From positions 386,672,674 through 386,736,673 of the forward strand of contig CM062289.1 in the NCBI GenBank assembly GCA_031216915.1: a DNA stretch of 64,000 nucleotides, read 5' to 3'. Shown piece after piece: positions 33,412-44,345 of the stretch. Both the position numbers and the translations under genes were made by a program. Position 1 is the stretch's first letter; the number at the start of each line of letters is the position of its first letter. Below the pieces are notes generated by a model that was not told where the DNA came from, searched no databases, and worked only from the letters and a program-made list of their open reading frames with translations. The stretch is from Pictodentalium vernedei. Its lineage: Eukaryota; Mollusca; Scaphopoda; Dentaliida; Dentaliidae.

Positions 33412-33830
33412 CTGAAAAATGGCGGTATATATTTTAAATCAAAATAACGTCCATGTTGAATGTTGAGTAACTAATCTATGTTTATCATAATTTCGACAAA
33501 AACCTTCACAAATGCGGCGGTAATTTGTCCATCAACTGCGGCTCGCTGGAAAACGAGAGCCTCGACATGGCTGACAATTTTCGTTATGGGAAGAGATTTA
33601 CGGGAAAGTTAGCTTTCCTGAAGCTATCGGTCAATTTAGCACTATGGGGATGAGAATTTCTTTCAAATAAAGGCATTAATTTCGAAATGTTAGCGAATTT
33701 ATATCATCAATGTGCCCATCATTTCTCAGACTTCAGGCATTTTCCTGTAGAGTGCTATAAATACAGAAGCTTGTTTTTTAACAATTTTTTGGCAAAAAGT
33801 TTGAACATTTGACTATTATACTCTGTTGAC

Positions 33831-34365
33831 TAGGGCTGTCACGATTTTTGAATTTCGGAATCGATTAATCGTCGCAAATAATCGATAATAATCGATTAAT
33901 CGTATCCAGATGACCCCTCCCCTCTCTTTGAAGTCGTTAAAAATGAAGTTCAAGTCAGTTGACTTACCTCAAGTAAACAACGAAGACAGTCCTCTTTTAG
34001 GTACATTCAAGGCTTTGATGTTCTGAACTTTTGAATCGTCAGTGTAATAATCAAGACCGGCCGTCAGTTGCGAACTTCGCAACTGACGACCGGTCTTGAT
34101 TATTACACTGACGGTTCAAAAGTTCAGAACATCAAAGCTTTGAATGTACCTAAAAGACAATTGCTTCTAACGCCTCTGGAGGTTTAACATTGACGTTCTT
34201 GACCTTTTACCTTTAGAAACAATAGTTTTTTCATCATCATTTTTTTTTAATTATTAAACGTCTAAAGCGGGATAAAATTTACTGATTCTTCGACAACGAA
34301 AAATACTAATCGATTTCGGCATGACCGATCGACAATCGATTGATTGATTAATCGTAACAGCCCTA
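33831..34365. mobile_element. hAT-like non-autonomous element with 8-bp duplication
   Basis: Ends TAGGGCTGTCACGATT and AATCGTAACAGCCCTA are inverted; flanked by perfect 8-bp CTGTTGAC (33823-33830, 34366-34373), the hAT duplication length. Inside is a foldback with arms of about 80 bases (33993-34160, 'tcaagaccggccgtcagttg'). No transposase. Confidence 0.88.
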
Positions 34366-34379
34366 CTGTTGACACCCTT

Positions 34380-34530
34380 TAAAAAATAAAAAACGGCATT
34401 TTCACTCTCTTTTGACGTTCTATAACTTTTTTCTGTTCATTATATCAAGTGTGTGCATCTTGACATATAATACAGTGTCCTTTCCATTAATATAAAAGTG
34501 TAAGGGTGAGATTTGCTTATTTTTTTCTGG
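34380..34530 (-). repeat. Repeat JK, relic hosting a SINE
   Basis: 'gttctataacttttttctg', 'gacatataatacagtgtcct', 'aagggtgagatttgc' match JK reversed; it continues at 34949 beyond the SINE ('aaaacttgcaaata'). Confidence 0.55.
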
Positions 34531-34538
34531 GAAGAATT

Positions 34539-34934
34539 TATTTATTTATTTATTCATTGGTGTTTAAGGTCATATACTTATGCACAATGGCTAATCATGA
34601 TGACCGTGACAGTTTTACGGGTGGAGGAAGCCGGAGTACCCGGAGAGAACCACCGAGCAACAACGAGCCGCTGCCCGCTCCCCAACATCGTAACTCCGCA
34701 CTGCTACACAGGCAGGGTTAGATTGGTTGAAGACATGCGTACCATCGACGTGTTGTACGCCTTAGTACACGGCGTTATCGTGCCCCCATGTATTAAGTGC
34801 CTTGCCCAAGGACACAACGCGGAAGTCCGTATTGATCGCTCAGACGGCCACCCATCCAGTGATTAACCGGGCTCGACGTTGCTAAACTTCGGTGATCTGA
34901 CGGGAACCGGTTACCGCAACGTCACCGCGCAACC
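34539..34934 (-). mobile_element. 5S-headed SINE (gamma), copy 2
   Basis: Reverse orientation: TTTA-rich tail, 'ggtgtttaaggtcatatact', 'ggaggaagccggagtacccg', body, then the 5S-like head ending 'aaccggttaccgcaacgtca'. Flanked by the 14-bp duplication tttctgggaagaat (34525-34538, 34935-34948). Confidence 0.9.
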
Positions 34935-35319
34935 TTTCTGGGAAGAATAAAAACTTGCAAATAACTGTAAAGTCTCATTCACTAAACAAAGTGGACAGTT
35001 AGTGGGGCGGTAGTTTTATAAACACCATATAAAAACCCTGGACCCAATTGCACTGAATAGTCTCGGACGAACATTCTATTCGAGGTCTGTTTGAAAATCC
35101 TTTTATCACATAATGACCATCAAGTAGCTCATTACAGAAAATATAATTTACAATACGCCTAATACTAGAATGACGTCAGAAGTCAAAAGTCGCCGTGGTA
35201 ACGTTGTGAGTTGGTTTCAAGGGTCGAATTGAATTAATCTTTTCTTATTTTTCAAGTTTCTGTCTACGACATTTTCAGAGAACATTTCCGAATAACTAAA
35301 GAATTTCATTTTTTTTTAA

Positions 35320-35395
35320 ATAATACAATTTGTCTGGCGATTTTTTATGAACAGCGCTGGCCAGCTTTAGTTGTTACGTTAGCTAAAAGGTTAAA
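35320..35395. repeat. Family B MITE end fragment
   Basis: 'gaacagcgctggccagcttt' and 'ttacgttagctaaaaggtta'. Confidence 0.5.
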
Positions 35396-36160
35396 TTACA
35401 CATTATGTGATAAAAAGAATTCTCAAATGAAATTTCTCAACCTCGTTCACTAAAATCAATCTGAGCTTTGTCTCAAATCGATTTTACTGAACTCGGAAAG
35501 AAAGTTCATATGAAATAGTGACTCATCAGAGATCCTCTATTAGGCAATAATTTTCATGAGGCTAATCAACAAAAAACGTGGAAGAATTTGTGTTCTTGGA
35601 AGTAATTAGCAAAACGTTGAAATCAGATCGGCTGGCTTTCTTTCACGAGATGGGTACCTACTCATCTGTTCACTCCAAAACACTGGCCCATGGAAACCAT
35701 CGGCACTTAAATAAGACATGTATATCGATATATCGATAATCTATGCGACACTTATTTCTGAGTAGTCAAATATCTTGAGAGCACTGTGCCCAAATAGGTG
35801 TGGTAAATCCACAACATTTGCATTAATCCCATTGAGTTTACCACTGCAAAGATCCCCGCGTGGAATCGGAGCCCAAATCACGCCGATCAATTGCAATTTC
35901 GATGTATCTATGGTATCTCGTGGACATTGGAATTTAGTATCGTTTTCATGGTGTCAGCGTCAGTGGTGGAGTGAACACGCCAAGCAGGTTGTTTTGTTTT
36001 TCAATGTGAAACCACCGGCCTCTTGCTGGCATCTGTATAGCACAGTGTCTTTGTTTCCCCGTCAATGAAATTATCCTAGCTCCTTTCCCCTGTATATGCC
36101 ATTTATAATGTCCTATAGCTTAGTTGTTTAGTCACAATCAGCTTGCAATCTCACATTCTG
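35396..36160. other. Intron of the MOLO-1-like gene, unassigned
   Basis: Nothing recognised. Open frame 35775-36068 (+) has no domain feature. Confidence 0.35.
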
Positions 36161-36410
36161 TTAATCCTTTACCTAACGTAACGACCAAAACCGGCCAGCG
36201 CTATTCTCAAAAATCGCCAATTAATGTTCATTATTTTTTCATTTTTTGTCTCAAAAACATAGGTTATGACCCCTCGTTGGAACGAGCTCGTCGAGCTCGT
36301 TCCAACGAGGGGTCATAACCTATGTTTTTGAGACAAAAAATGAAAAAAATAGTTATTCAACAATTATTTTTGCAAGTGTCGTCTGCTTTTCATGTTAGGT
36401 AAAGGGTTAA
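36161..36410 (+). mobile_element. TTAA foldback MITE, family B
   Basis: TTAA both ends, TCCTTTACCTAACG start, TTAGGTAAAGGG end. Long perfect core centred near 36292, CTCGTTGG in both arms. Confidence 0.9.
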
Positions 36411-37078
36411 GGGGTGACAGGTAGACAACCAACCTGGCTATGCCACCTCCCCCTGTATACTGACCTCGCTCATATGTAAAATCTGTGTACTTGTCACTGT
36501 TTTATGTATACTGTGAATTAAGAACCTATTTATCTGTGTATGTATCTATATTTATACCATGATTACCTATTCTACTATATATAAAACACCCATGACATAA
36601 ATTTTAGCTTTGCACACCAACCGTGATGAACACGCCAGCAATGGGATTTCAATAGTTAAAATTTACACCTACAGTGGAACTACATCCAAGATGACCTTTG
36701 GTGACCTCGACCTGAATACAAACTTGTCTAAATTTATCGCTCGTCGCCTCGTGAAGAGTGAAATGAAAGCGGCAATTATTTATTACGTTTTAAATGCGTT
36801 TACCTCAGAAGATATCAAAAATTAACAAACAAGCTTTTTTTCATGTTAAGAAAGCATCCATAAATCGAAATAGTACGTTATTATGTTATTAAAATGAAAA
36901 AGGCCATGTGATTTGCGTGTTTCTTTTTCCGTTTCGTTACAGCGATAAAATTGACAGCGGAAGTACCGTCCACCGGTGCTCATGTAAACAAAAACAGATT
37001 CGCACGTATGTACGTCTGCTGTTCAGTAAAATCGAGAAAAAAATAATAGCGACTCTTAATAATCTGACGATCATGGTA
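36411..37078. other. Intron, unassigned, with a 71-codon open frame
   Basis: A plus-strand frame at 36610-36825 includes TFGDLDLNTNLSKFIARRLV. I do not recognise it. It has no flanking splice pattern that I trust and may be repeat-derived. Confidence 0.3.
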
Positions 37079-37172
37079 TAAATAAAATATACCCAAAGTA
37101 GCTTGGTGTTCCAGATGTTCACCACTCGTGGTGAACATTTGTTACGCCAAGCTACTTTGGGTATATTCTATA
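37079..37172. repeat. Hairpin
   Basis: 'atatacccaaagtagcttgg' and reverse, inner 'atgttcaccac' / 'gtggtgaacat'. Confidence 0.8.
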
Positions 37173-37333
37173 TATCTACCTACTCCCTCATTCATTTCTG
37201 CTAATTATAACGAATAAATGTAGAAGTCGCATTAGGAGCAAAAGTGGTAAAAGAAAGCGCAAGAATAGGAATAAGATTTTTGTTGACGTTGAGCATCCAG
37301 GATGCTTGATCTTGACATAATTTGAATAGTTAC

Positions 37334-37454
37334 CCTATAACTGTTAGCATAAAATGCAATAACAAGGTCTTCTTCGCAGTTTCCGTATAACCAGGATTCG
37401 TTCAGTAACCAGAATATAAAGTCTTCTGGATTTTTTTGTTCTCTCTCTTGGATT
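37334..37454 (-). CDS. MOLO-1-like protein, exon 3 (TPM core)
   Basis: Acceptor 'tatgttttcccag' precedes 37454; the donor AGG|GTAACT follows 37334. One base completes the previous codon, then 40 codons end at a codon boundary. The product includes LLNESWLYGNCEEDLVIAFY, matching the TPM pattern 'L..W..G.C..D.VI...S..DR', the most diagnostic stretch after WVCDPD. The 121-base length and the phases fit the flanking exons. Confidence is high that this is a real exon. Confidence 0.7.
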
Positions 37455-37689
37455 CTGGGAAAACATAAAAATACAGATGTTGTCCATAAATACTCACGCA
37501 TTCCAACTCATATTTAAATCTATAGGCTATATATGTGCAACCATTGCGCGGAAGCTTCGAAATTCGATTATATTCGAAATCGACCCGACGATTCGATTCG
37601 ATTCTGATTTATTCGTAATCGTTGAGATGTTCTCAATTTCCTCTCAGTTGTCTCCCTTTGAATCCTTCTTCTATCGACAGGTCTCCTGT

Positions 37690-37985
37690 ACAGGAGCATG
37701 CCGTGGTGTGCTCACTGTCCCTGTCCATTTCTCCTACTTCAATCATCTTCCTTCGGGCTGGAAGATGGTTGAAATAGAAGAAATACGCCAAAGCGACCGA
37801 AGGTGGGATTCTTTGGCCGAATGTTGTTTGGGTTTGCAAATAATATCTCGCACGAATGCCTGTATACTAACACGTTTGCATGCGCCCATTTTAATTCACC
37901 GAGTCACTGCGCAACATGTTTGTTGAAAAAAGTGGAAGGGCACGTGTCCCCTGTGACATCTCTGGTTCCTCCGCCTCCGCATGTG
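37690..37985. mobile_element. hAT-like family L, truncated
   Basis: 'gaagatggttgaaatagaag', 'ggattctttggccgaatgtt' and 'cctccgcctccgcatgtg' match 46556-46988 and 49705-50151. The left end is missing. Confidence 0.65.
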
Positions 37986-38024
37986 TTAAAATATAAATTC
38001 ATTCGAAATAACCCAAATTTCAAT

Positions 38025-38600
38025 TAGTATTCAACCGATTATCGGAACCGGCCACCACAATCGGCCGATTGTGGGCAATCGGATAACAACGGCAACGGCT
38101 CCTGGAACATCGGTTCAACCGATTGTTGCCAAGCATTTTGTGATGATTCATTCAATAAAGTTGAGAAACAGCCACAACGTGTATTCTTAATCTCTCTAGA
38201 CGCACCTTTACGGGATATAAAAGTTAAACGACATGTAAAGCTTACAATTGAGCATACTTGCGGCAATGGCCAGTTCATACTGGAAAAGTTACCATTGACT
38301 CAGGTCGCAGTAAAATTACCAATCGCACCCACTTGGGCGGTAAACGTGGCTCTGAGAGCCATGTTTACCGCCCAAGTGCGTGCGTCTGGTAATTTTACGG
38401 AGACCCCAGTCACCGAAGTTTAACACTGTGAAAAATGTTCAGTTTAATGTATTTCTTTCAAGTCTCGACTTGTCTAGTGGTGCACGGTATTACAATCGGA
38501 ATCGGCGCCGGAATCGGCCGATTGTGAGCTCAAATAACCGGTAATCGGTCAGCGACCATTATTGGTAATCAGTTTAACACTAATTTCAATACATGTGATA
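38025..38600. mobile_element. Possible hAT-like element with hairpin
   Basis: 'atcggccgattgtggg' near 38060 and 'atcggccgattgtgag' near 38515 sit at the two sides; 'tagtggtgcacggtattaca' (38475) resembles a hAT terminus. A hairpin at 38308-38399 ('cacttgggcggtaaacgtgg' and reverse) lies between. Boundaries unsure. Confidence 0.4.
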
Positions 38601-38744
38601 TTTGCATGAATTTTTTTTTAAAAATATCGTTGTCCGAAATATGAACCCTTTCAACGCTGTGTCCCTGAATGGTAATAAATACTATTTCTTATAACAGTCA
38701 ATTGATACAGGTCGTCGCATTCTGTCGAATTGACGAAATCAGAT

Positions 38745-39230
38745 CAAACAAGACACCGAATTCATTTGTACGTTATGAGACACAGATCTAAATTTTTCGA
38801 TATTAGACACCGAATGCATTTGAACATATCAAAGAGTTCAATTTGTACGACCTCAGACAAAAATTTCCATTTCGTCCCCTGAGTTCCAATGTGTTCTGTG
38901 TGCCTACTGGCAGCCTACTGGCACATAGAACACATTGGAACTCATGGGACGGTTTGTACGATATCAGACGCCGAATTCCTTTTGTATAATAACAGATACC
39001 GAATTCCGTTCGTTCGATATCAATCCACCAAATTCACTTGTACGAGATCAGACACAAAATTTCATCTGTTCGACACCTGACACCGACTCGACTTGTGCGA
39101 TATCAGATACAGAGTTCTATTTGTTCAATATCAGACACCAAATACACTTGTACGATATCAGACGCCGAATTTCATTTGTTTGTACGCCGAATTTCATTTG
39201 TGTGTTCGCCGAATTTCATATGTGTGTGAC
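38745..39230. repeat. Degenerate minisatellite, about 30 bases
   Basis: Repeats of 'gatatcagac.ccgaattcat' followed by 'ttgtac', roughly 12-14 units, split by hairpin D (38872-38945). Confidence 0.7.
38872..38945. repeat. Hairpin D inside a minisatellite
   Basis: 'cccctgagttccaatgtgtt' and reverse, loop region 'ctactggcagcctactgg' with a small duplication. Confidence 0.8.
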
Positions 39231-39414
39231 TCTGTAAGATTTTTAAAAAGTTATCTTTTAAGCGCTTCAGCCAAGACTAACAGAAATTTATCCATTCTTG
39301 ATCTTTTTCATCACACCTCCATTCCTTCCACACCCCTGTGCCTCATACACTATTCCATTTGCTTCCAACCACCGCATCCGTCAGTATCGTTGAATGACTT
39401 CGAAAAATATAATC

Positions 39415-39536
39415 GCTGAGCTCGTTCCAATGAGGGTTCATAAGCTATGTTCTGGGAACAAAAAATGAAAAAAATTAGTTATTCAAGAATTTTATTTTCA
39501 AGTGTCATCGGCTTTTTGTGTTAGCTAAAGGGTTAA
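39415..39536 (+). repeat. Family B MITE, right half
   Basis: Begins within the core ('gctgagctcgttccaatgag') and ends TTAGCTAAAGGG TTAA at 39533-39536. Confidence 0.75.
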
Positions 39537-39767
39537 TGATCTTGGAGTGAAAAAAAGAATTATAAATATTTACCTCTCTTCCGATGGTGATACTATCGCG
39601 ACTGAAATGTTCATCCCTGGATTTATATGCACATTCGAGTAGTTTGTGCTACGGATACATCGTTCTTTACTTCTCGTTGCAATCAGAAAACTGTCTATAT
39701 TATCAGCTGGAATGAAAAGAATATCTTTCAAGTTCCCGCTTTAAATAGTATGTATTTAATTTTATCT

Positions 39768-39980
39768 TTAACCCCCTTCACTCTGATGTCAAAATTCCAA
39801 AATTTCGGGAAGCTGTTTTTTCCCATAATGCATCTAGAAATTTAACCAATTCAATCTCGTTTGACAGAGCTCAATGAGCTCTGTCAAACGAGATTGAACT
39901 GGTTAAATTTCTAGTTGCATTATGGGAATTTTTTTCTCCCTGAAATTTAGATATTTTGACATCAGTGTGCAGGGGGTTAA
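39768..39980. mobile_element. TTAA foldback MITE, family M
   Basis: TTAA both ends; CCCCCTTCACTCTGATG and its reverse CATCAGTGTGCAGGGGG. The foldback covers nearly the whole element, centre 'gagctcaatgagctc'. The single copy seen. Confidence 0.8.
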
Positions 39981-40079
39981 GCAGATTTTAAAAAAAGAAC
40001 CGATGAGAACACGAAACTGACACATTTTGTATTATCGCCATTATGTACATGTCTGGAAATGTGCATCAGATTTTCGGAC

Positions 40080-41130
40080 TTCATTATCTCAGATTAACAA
40101 TATATCACTGACCTATTTCGTCAAGAAAATCGTCTTTCGATAGAGTTATCTCCCTTGAAAATATTAGACTGGAGAAGAAGAGGCATGTAATTGTTGAGAA
40201 AACACCTGTGACATCAGTAGAAAATTAAGCGACGTTTCAGTTTGTTACCTTTAATAAACGAAAACAACAGACAGCTCTCGGATCTGTCTGGGTTTTTTTT
40301 TGTATTAAAAGTTACAAAAGGAAACTTGGCTTTTTATGGCAGGTTAATTAGAAGCCAGTAAGTAACTGTCTAGTTTGGATCTTTTGTTTAGCGAATCTGC
40401 TTTTACAGTAATTTGCAAGATTTTTATTCTTCATCGGAAAAAAATTATCAAATCTTACCTCTTAGACTTTTATATTATTTATTTATTTATTGGTGTTTAA
40501 GGTCACATATTTCTGTACAATGGTTAGTTTTACAGGTGGAGGAAGCCGGAGTATCCGGAAAGAACCACCGAGTAACGACGAGCAACTTCAGCTCCCCAAC
40601 ATACCAACTCCATACAAGCAGGGCTAGCAACTGGTTGAAGACAGGTGCACCATCGACGTGAAGTACGCCTTAGTATACAAGGCCACCGTGCCCCCACTGG
40701 CAATTGGGTGTGAAGAGTCTTGCCCAAGTACACAACGCGGTTGCCGCAGGTGAGATTTGACCTCTCGGCTTGCAGCCTGCACATCTTCCTACTGAGCCAC
40801 CGCGCCCCCGACTTTTATATTAAAGGAAAGGATAGTGTCAGTGTATGTATAATATGCCACTATATTTTGTCACGATACGTACGCTATTGATATAATGAAC
40901 AGATAAAAAGTTACAGAACATCAAAAGATGTTGAAAGCGCCGTTTTCGTATTTATAAATGGGTTTAAATTGAAAATAATGGCCAAATGTTCAAACCGATT
41001 GGGAAAAAAATTACAAAAAGCCAGCTTCTGTATTTTTATACTACTTTACAGAAAAGATGTCTGAAGTATGTGAAATGATGCGCATATCGATTATACAATT
41101 TTTTTCAGTTTTTATATGAATTTTTAATAC
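40080..41130. repeat. Repeat JK, longest copy
   Basis: 'atagagttatctcccttga', hairpin 40246-40318 ('cgaaaacaacagacagctct'), 'taatttgcaagatttttatt', then after a SINE 'gttacagaacatcaaaagat' and 'cagcttctgtatttttatac'. Defines JK as at least 700 bases without the SINE. Confidence 0.65.
40478..40809 (-). mobile_element. SINE beta in JK
   Basis: Reverse orientation; flanked by the perfect 13-bp duplication gacttttatatta (40465-40477, 40810-40822). The sister JK copy at 24880 gives the empty site. Confidence 0.9.
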
Positions 41131-41240
41131 CCTTAATGTTAAAATTACTGACGACTTTAGAAAATTAAGGGGAGCTAACTTTCCATCAAATCTCTTCACT
41201 GACGAAAATTGTCAGCCATGGGAATTCGATCAGGTTCCCG

Positions 41241-41242
<2 letters not shown>

Positions 41243-41280
<38 letters not shown>
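41243..41280. repeat. (GTT)n microsatellite
   Basis: About 12 units. Confidence 0.95.
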
Positions 41281-41459
41281 ATTTTAAGGGTTGATATAAT
41301 ACGGGAACGGGATTCTCGACGAAAATGGGGGTCCGCAGTCTAGTTCTCCAACAGCTGGACTCCATACATTTACTTAGAAAGTAATGAAAGAAGAGTAGCT
41401 ATGAGAAAAAAATAGAATCCCGATGGTGTTCAACCGGTTTAACAGTGATGAGGGTAGAA

Positions 41460-41843
41460 CAGAGGTGGCGGACCCAGGGGGCACGTGATCCTCCACTTTT
41501 TTCCACAGATATGTTTCGCAGTTACACAATGAGTTAAAACGTGTGAATATATTGGCATTCCTGTGACATTATTTGCAGATCCAAACAATATTTAGCCAAG
41601 GATCCCACTTTCGATCGCTTCGGTCCGTTTCTTCTACTTCAACCATCTTCCAACCCGAAGTAGAAGAAACAGGCAGGACAGTGATCACACAGTCGTGAGC
41701 GGTATAGTCATCTAAACGAGAGACTATAGCGAGTCATGGTACATTTACCGATATACGATTGTAACCTTTCTTACATTGGGTCGAACCATGGTAGCACTGT
41801 AAATTTGTGCCCCTCCACTTTTATCGAGCTTCCGCCACCCCTG
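41460..41843. mobile_element. hAT-like family L, complete
   Basis: CAGAGGTGGCGGA and its reverse TCCGCCACCCCTG ends; 8-bp duplication gggtagaa / tggtagaa (41452-41459, 41844-41851), one mismatch. Inner hairpin centred near 41648 ('cttctacttcaaccatcttc'). Confidence 0.8.
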
Positions 41844-41853
41844 TGGTAGAAAC

Positions 41854-42100
41854 AAATCTTGAATTAAAAAACGAAATATATCGTCTGGACACGAAACGTT
41901 TTGAAATCCGCCTCGTTTGTGAAACTGCTTGTTTGGCATTATTGACACGACAATTGTGTTGAAAAACTTCAAGTCATCTTGCGAAATAAGTGTAAACATA
42001 AAATTACCCGCTTCATACTGATGGTTTAATCTCATTTGACTTTCACATTCTCTTAAAATCCAGAGCAAGTAAATAGCGTTCCTTTGCCATTCACAAGGCA
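41854..42100 (-). CDS. MOLO-1-like protein, exon 2 (3' boundary uncertain)
   Basis: Acceptor 'ttacaccaag' precedes 42100. TG joins the final G of exon 1 to give V81, followed by PCEWQRNAIYLLWILRECES and a later FFNTIVVSIMPNKQF, which fits the TPM-domain helix followed by the strand ending in 'V-P-K-M'. The next exon needs two bases from this one, leaving two candidate donors: after 41854 (GTTTCT) or after 41893 (GTGTCC). Both are weak. The open frame runs into a hAT-like element at 41843, whose insertion just past the exon may have altered the original donor context. The acceptor pyrimidine tract is also poor, so this exon is less secure than the others. Confidence 0.5.
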
Positions 42101-42617
42101 CTTGGTGTAATATTTGTAGTCTTTGTGTTCACATTTAATGGGGTTTGCGCAGAGGCGTGGCAAAGGAGGGTTTTATGGGGTGTGAAATAGAAATGGGCAA
42201 CATACCGAAAAATCGAACCGATACCGATATCATAGGTATACCGAAAAGACAATCATTGAATACCGAAACTGTATGAATTTTCAAATTTTCCTACATTCAC
42301 TATTTATAAGGCCCTGTTGAGGCTTGATAACAGTTGAAGGGTTCATTTTGATGAAAGAAGTGGTTGATTTTCTTATCAGTTTTGTTAACCCTCAGAAGGC
42401 TGGGCAATTATCCTGAATTCTCACTAGGCTACAACCTGTACATGTTCAGATGCTTAGCAGTGATTTCTAGCCAAGCCTTGGCTGCCTTAACTGGTAGAGA
42501 GCTGGGAGCCCATATTTGGGCTTTATTCTGAATTGCCGTTACCAGAATTTAAATACTTCATATTCTGTGGATGTGCTTCATATTATCTTTGAAGTGATAT
42601 AATTTTATCTGTTAGGA

Positions 42618-42683
42618 TTTGCCTTGTTACAATTTATGGGAGAGTGCCTACTGGCACTCTCCCATAAATTGTAACAAGGCAAA
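42618..42683. repeat. Hairpin H, perfect
   Basis: Perfect arms of about 30 bases ('gccttgttacaatttatggg' outward), loop 'tactg'. Confidence 0.9.
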
Positions 42684-42749
42684 GATGCACAAAGAAAGTT
42701 TAAGGACCACAAATAATTTAGCACTCTACCAGTTAACAGGTATCCAAGA

Positions 42750-43135
42750 CTTGTCTAGAAATCACTGCCCAGGTTCTTTGTCTATTGTCAGAAGGACCTC
42801 TTCATGGTCAGGGCGTGTCTGGAAATCACTGCCCAGGTTCTTTGTCTATTGTCAGCAGGACCTCTTCATGGTCAGGGCTTGTCTAGAAATCAATGCCCAG
42901 GTGCTTTGTCTATTGTCAGCAGGACCTCTTCATGGTCAGGGCTGGTCTAGAAATCACTGCCCAGGTTATTTGTCTATTGTCAGAAGGACCTCTTCATGGT
43001 CAGGGCGTGTCTGGAAATCACTGCCCAGGTTCTTTGTCTATTGTCAGAAGGACCTCTTCATGGTCAGGGCTTGTCTAGAAATCACTGGCCAGGTTCTTTG
43101 TCTATTGTCAGCAGGGCCTCTTCATGGTCATGACA
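42750..43135. repeat. Minisatellite, 64 bases x 6
   Basis: 'gcccaggttctttgtctatt' at about 42767, 42831, 42895, 42959, 43023 and 43087: exact 64-base spacing. Because 64 is not a multiple of three, the 180-codon open frame changes reading each unit and is not a real protein. Confidence 0.95.
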
Positions 43136-43466
43136 CATGCTCTGAGAAAGCATACACCTGATATAGGTGTGTTTAGAACAAGTCACAAAATTACTGTAGA
43201 TAGGATTTGTTTTTGTAAAAGAATGCCTCTGTTGAGCTCATTTGCAATGGCATTTGTGGCACTGTGGTAGAATGAAATAAGAACAACTTATTCTGTATTT
43301 TCCTGATATGAATTCCTCTTCGGTGCTATCAGCAATTCTCAATCAAGTCAGATACCGAATACAGAACCAATACCGAGGTACACCCCCTTAAAAATACCGA
43401 AACCGATACCGAACTCAGACTTCCAATACTGCCCATCTTTACCCAACGGAGTAATGCAGCTTCATT

Positions 43467-43586
43467 CATCTACATGGGAACACTGTGGCGCAGTGGTTAA
43501 AGCATTAGACCTCAAACCAAAAAGTCCACAGTTCCATATTGACCAGTGGTAACTGTGTTGTGTCCTTGGGAAAAACACTTAATCCT
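43467..43586 (+). mobile_element. SINE alpha, head part
   Basis: 'actgtggcgcagtggttaaa', 'gtgtccttgggaaaaacact'. Ends where element P copy 2 begins. Confidence 0.7.
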
Positions 43587-44064
43587 GTTAACCCTCAGGG
43601 ACCTTGACAATTGTCCTGAATTTCTCACTAGACTACAACCTGCATATGTCTAGCTGCTTAGCAGTGATTTCTAGCCAAGACTTGTCTAGAAATCACTGCA
43701 CACGTGTTTTCTCTATTGTCAGCAGATCCTCTTGACGATGGTATGGTTAGGGCACATGCTCTGAGATTGCATACGCCTGAAATGGGCCTTTAAAGGTTAA
43801 GGTGTGTTTAGAACACGTCATAAAATTACTATGGATATGACTTGTGTTGGCAAAAGAATGCCAATGTTGAGCTCATTGGCAGTAACATTTGTGGCGCTGT
43901 GGTAGAATGATACAAGTACAACTTATTCTGTATTTTCCTAATGTGAATTCCCCTTTGGTATTATAAGCAAATCACGGTCAAGTCAGATACCGAGTACCGA
44001 ACCGATACCTTAAAACTACCGATACCGATACCGAACTCAAAATTCCACTACCGCCCATCTCTAT
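43587..44064. mobile_element. hAT-like element P, copy 2
   Basis: Same order as copy 1: 'gttaaccctcag', 'gcagtgatttctagccaaga', a single 64-base unit, 'aagaatgcca.tgttgagctc', 'gataccgaactcaaaattcc', 'ctaccgcccatctctat'. Confidence 0.6.
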
Positions 44065-44087
44065 TGTGACAACCCAATAACTTTTCC

Positions 44088-44345
44088 ACTCAAGCCAGAA
44101 AATAAGCAGACTGTCATCTACAACATGAGGTCCCCAGACGGTGAATTTAGTGATGCTACCCTGCATAGCAGGGTAGCATCACTAAATTTACCCTCTGTGA
44201 ACCTCAATCTGAATCAGGGTCTCAAAACTTTACAGAAAGAAGTACCCAGAGGATAAACTGGCTCACTGTATGGGACAGCATCATCAAATTCACACTCTGG
44301 TGACCTCATACTGCAAATGTCAGACTGCTTGTTTTCAGGCCTGTT
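44088..44345. mobile_element. Foldback MITE, family N, copy 1
   Basis: Ends 'agccagaaaataagcagact' and 'agactgcttgttttcaggcc'; inner hairpin 'agtgatgctaccctgc' and reverse (44148-44186). Confidence 0.75.

Larger units (their letters stand above)
42195..43437. mobile_element. hAT-like element P, copy 1 with expanded minisatellite
   Basis: Ends 'gaaatgggcaacataccgaa' and 'actgcccatctttac' are inverted, with 'accgataccga' tracts inside. Shares its interior with 43587-44064. Contains hairpin H (42618-42683) and the 64-base array. Confidence 0.55.

Noticed and set aside
37477..37926. 149-codon plus-strand frame
   Set aside because: Covers hAT-like repeat L and runs just beside the minus-strand exon at 37454; shadow of repeats.
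42750..43135. CRISPR-like array
   Set aside because: The 64-base units are contiguous with no unique spacers, and the genome is eukaryotic.
42619..43161. 180-codon open frame
   Set aside because: It runs through the 64-base minisatellite, shifting frame each unit, and has no independent protein character.
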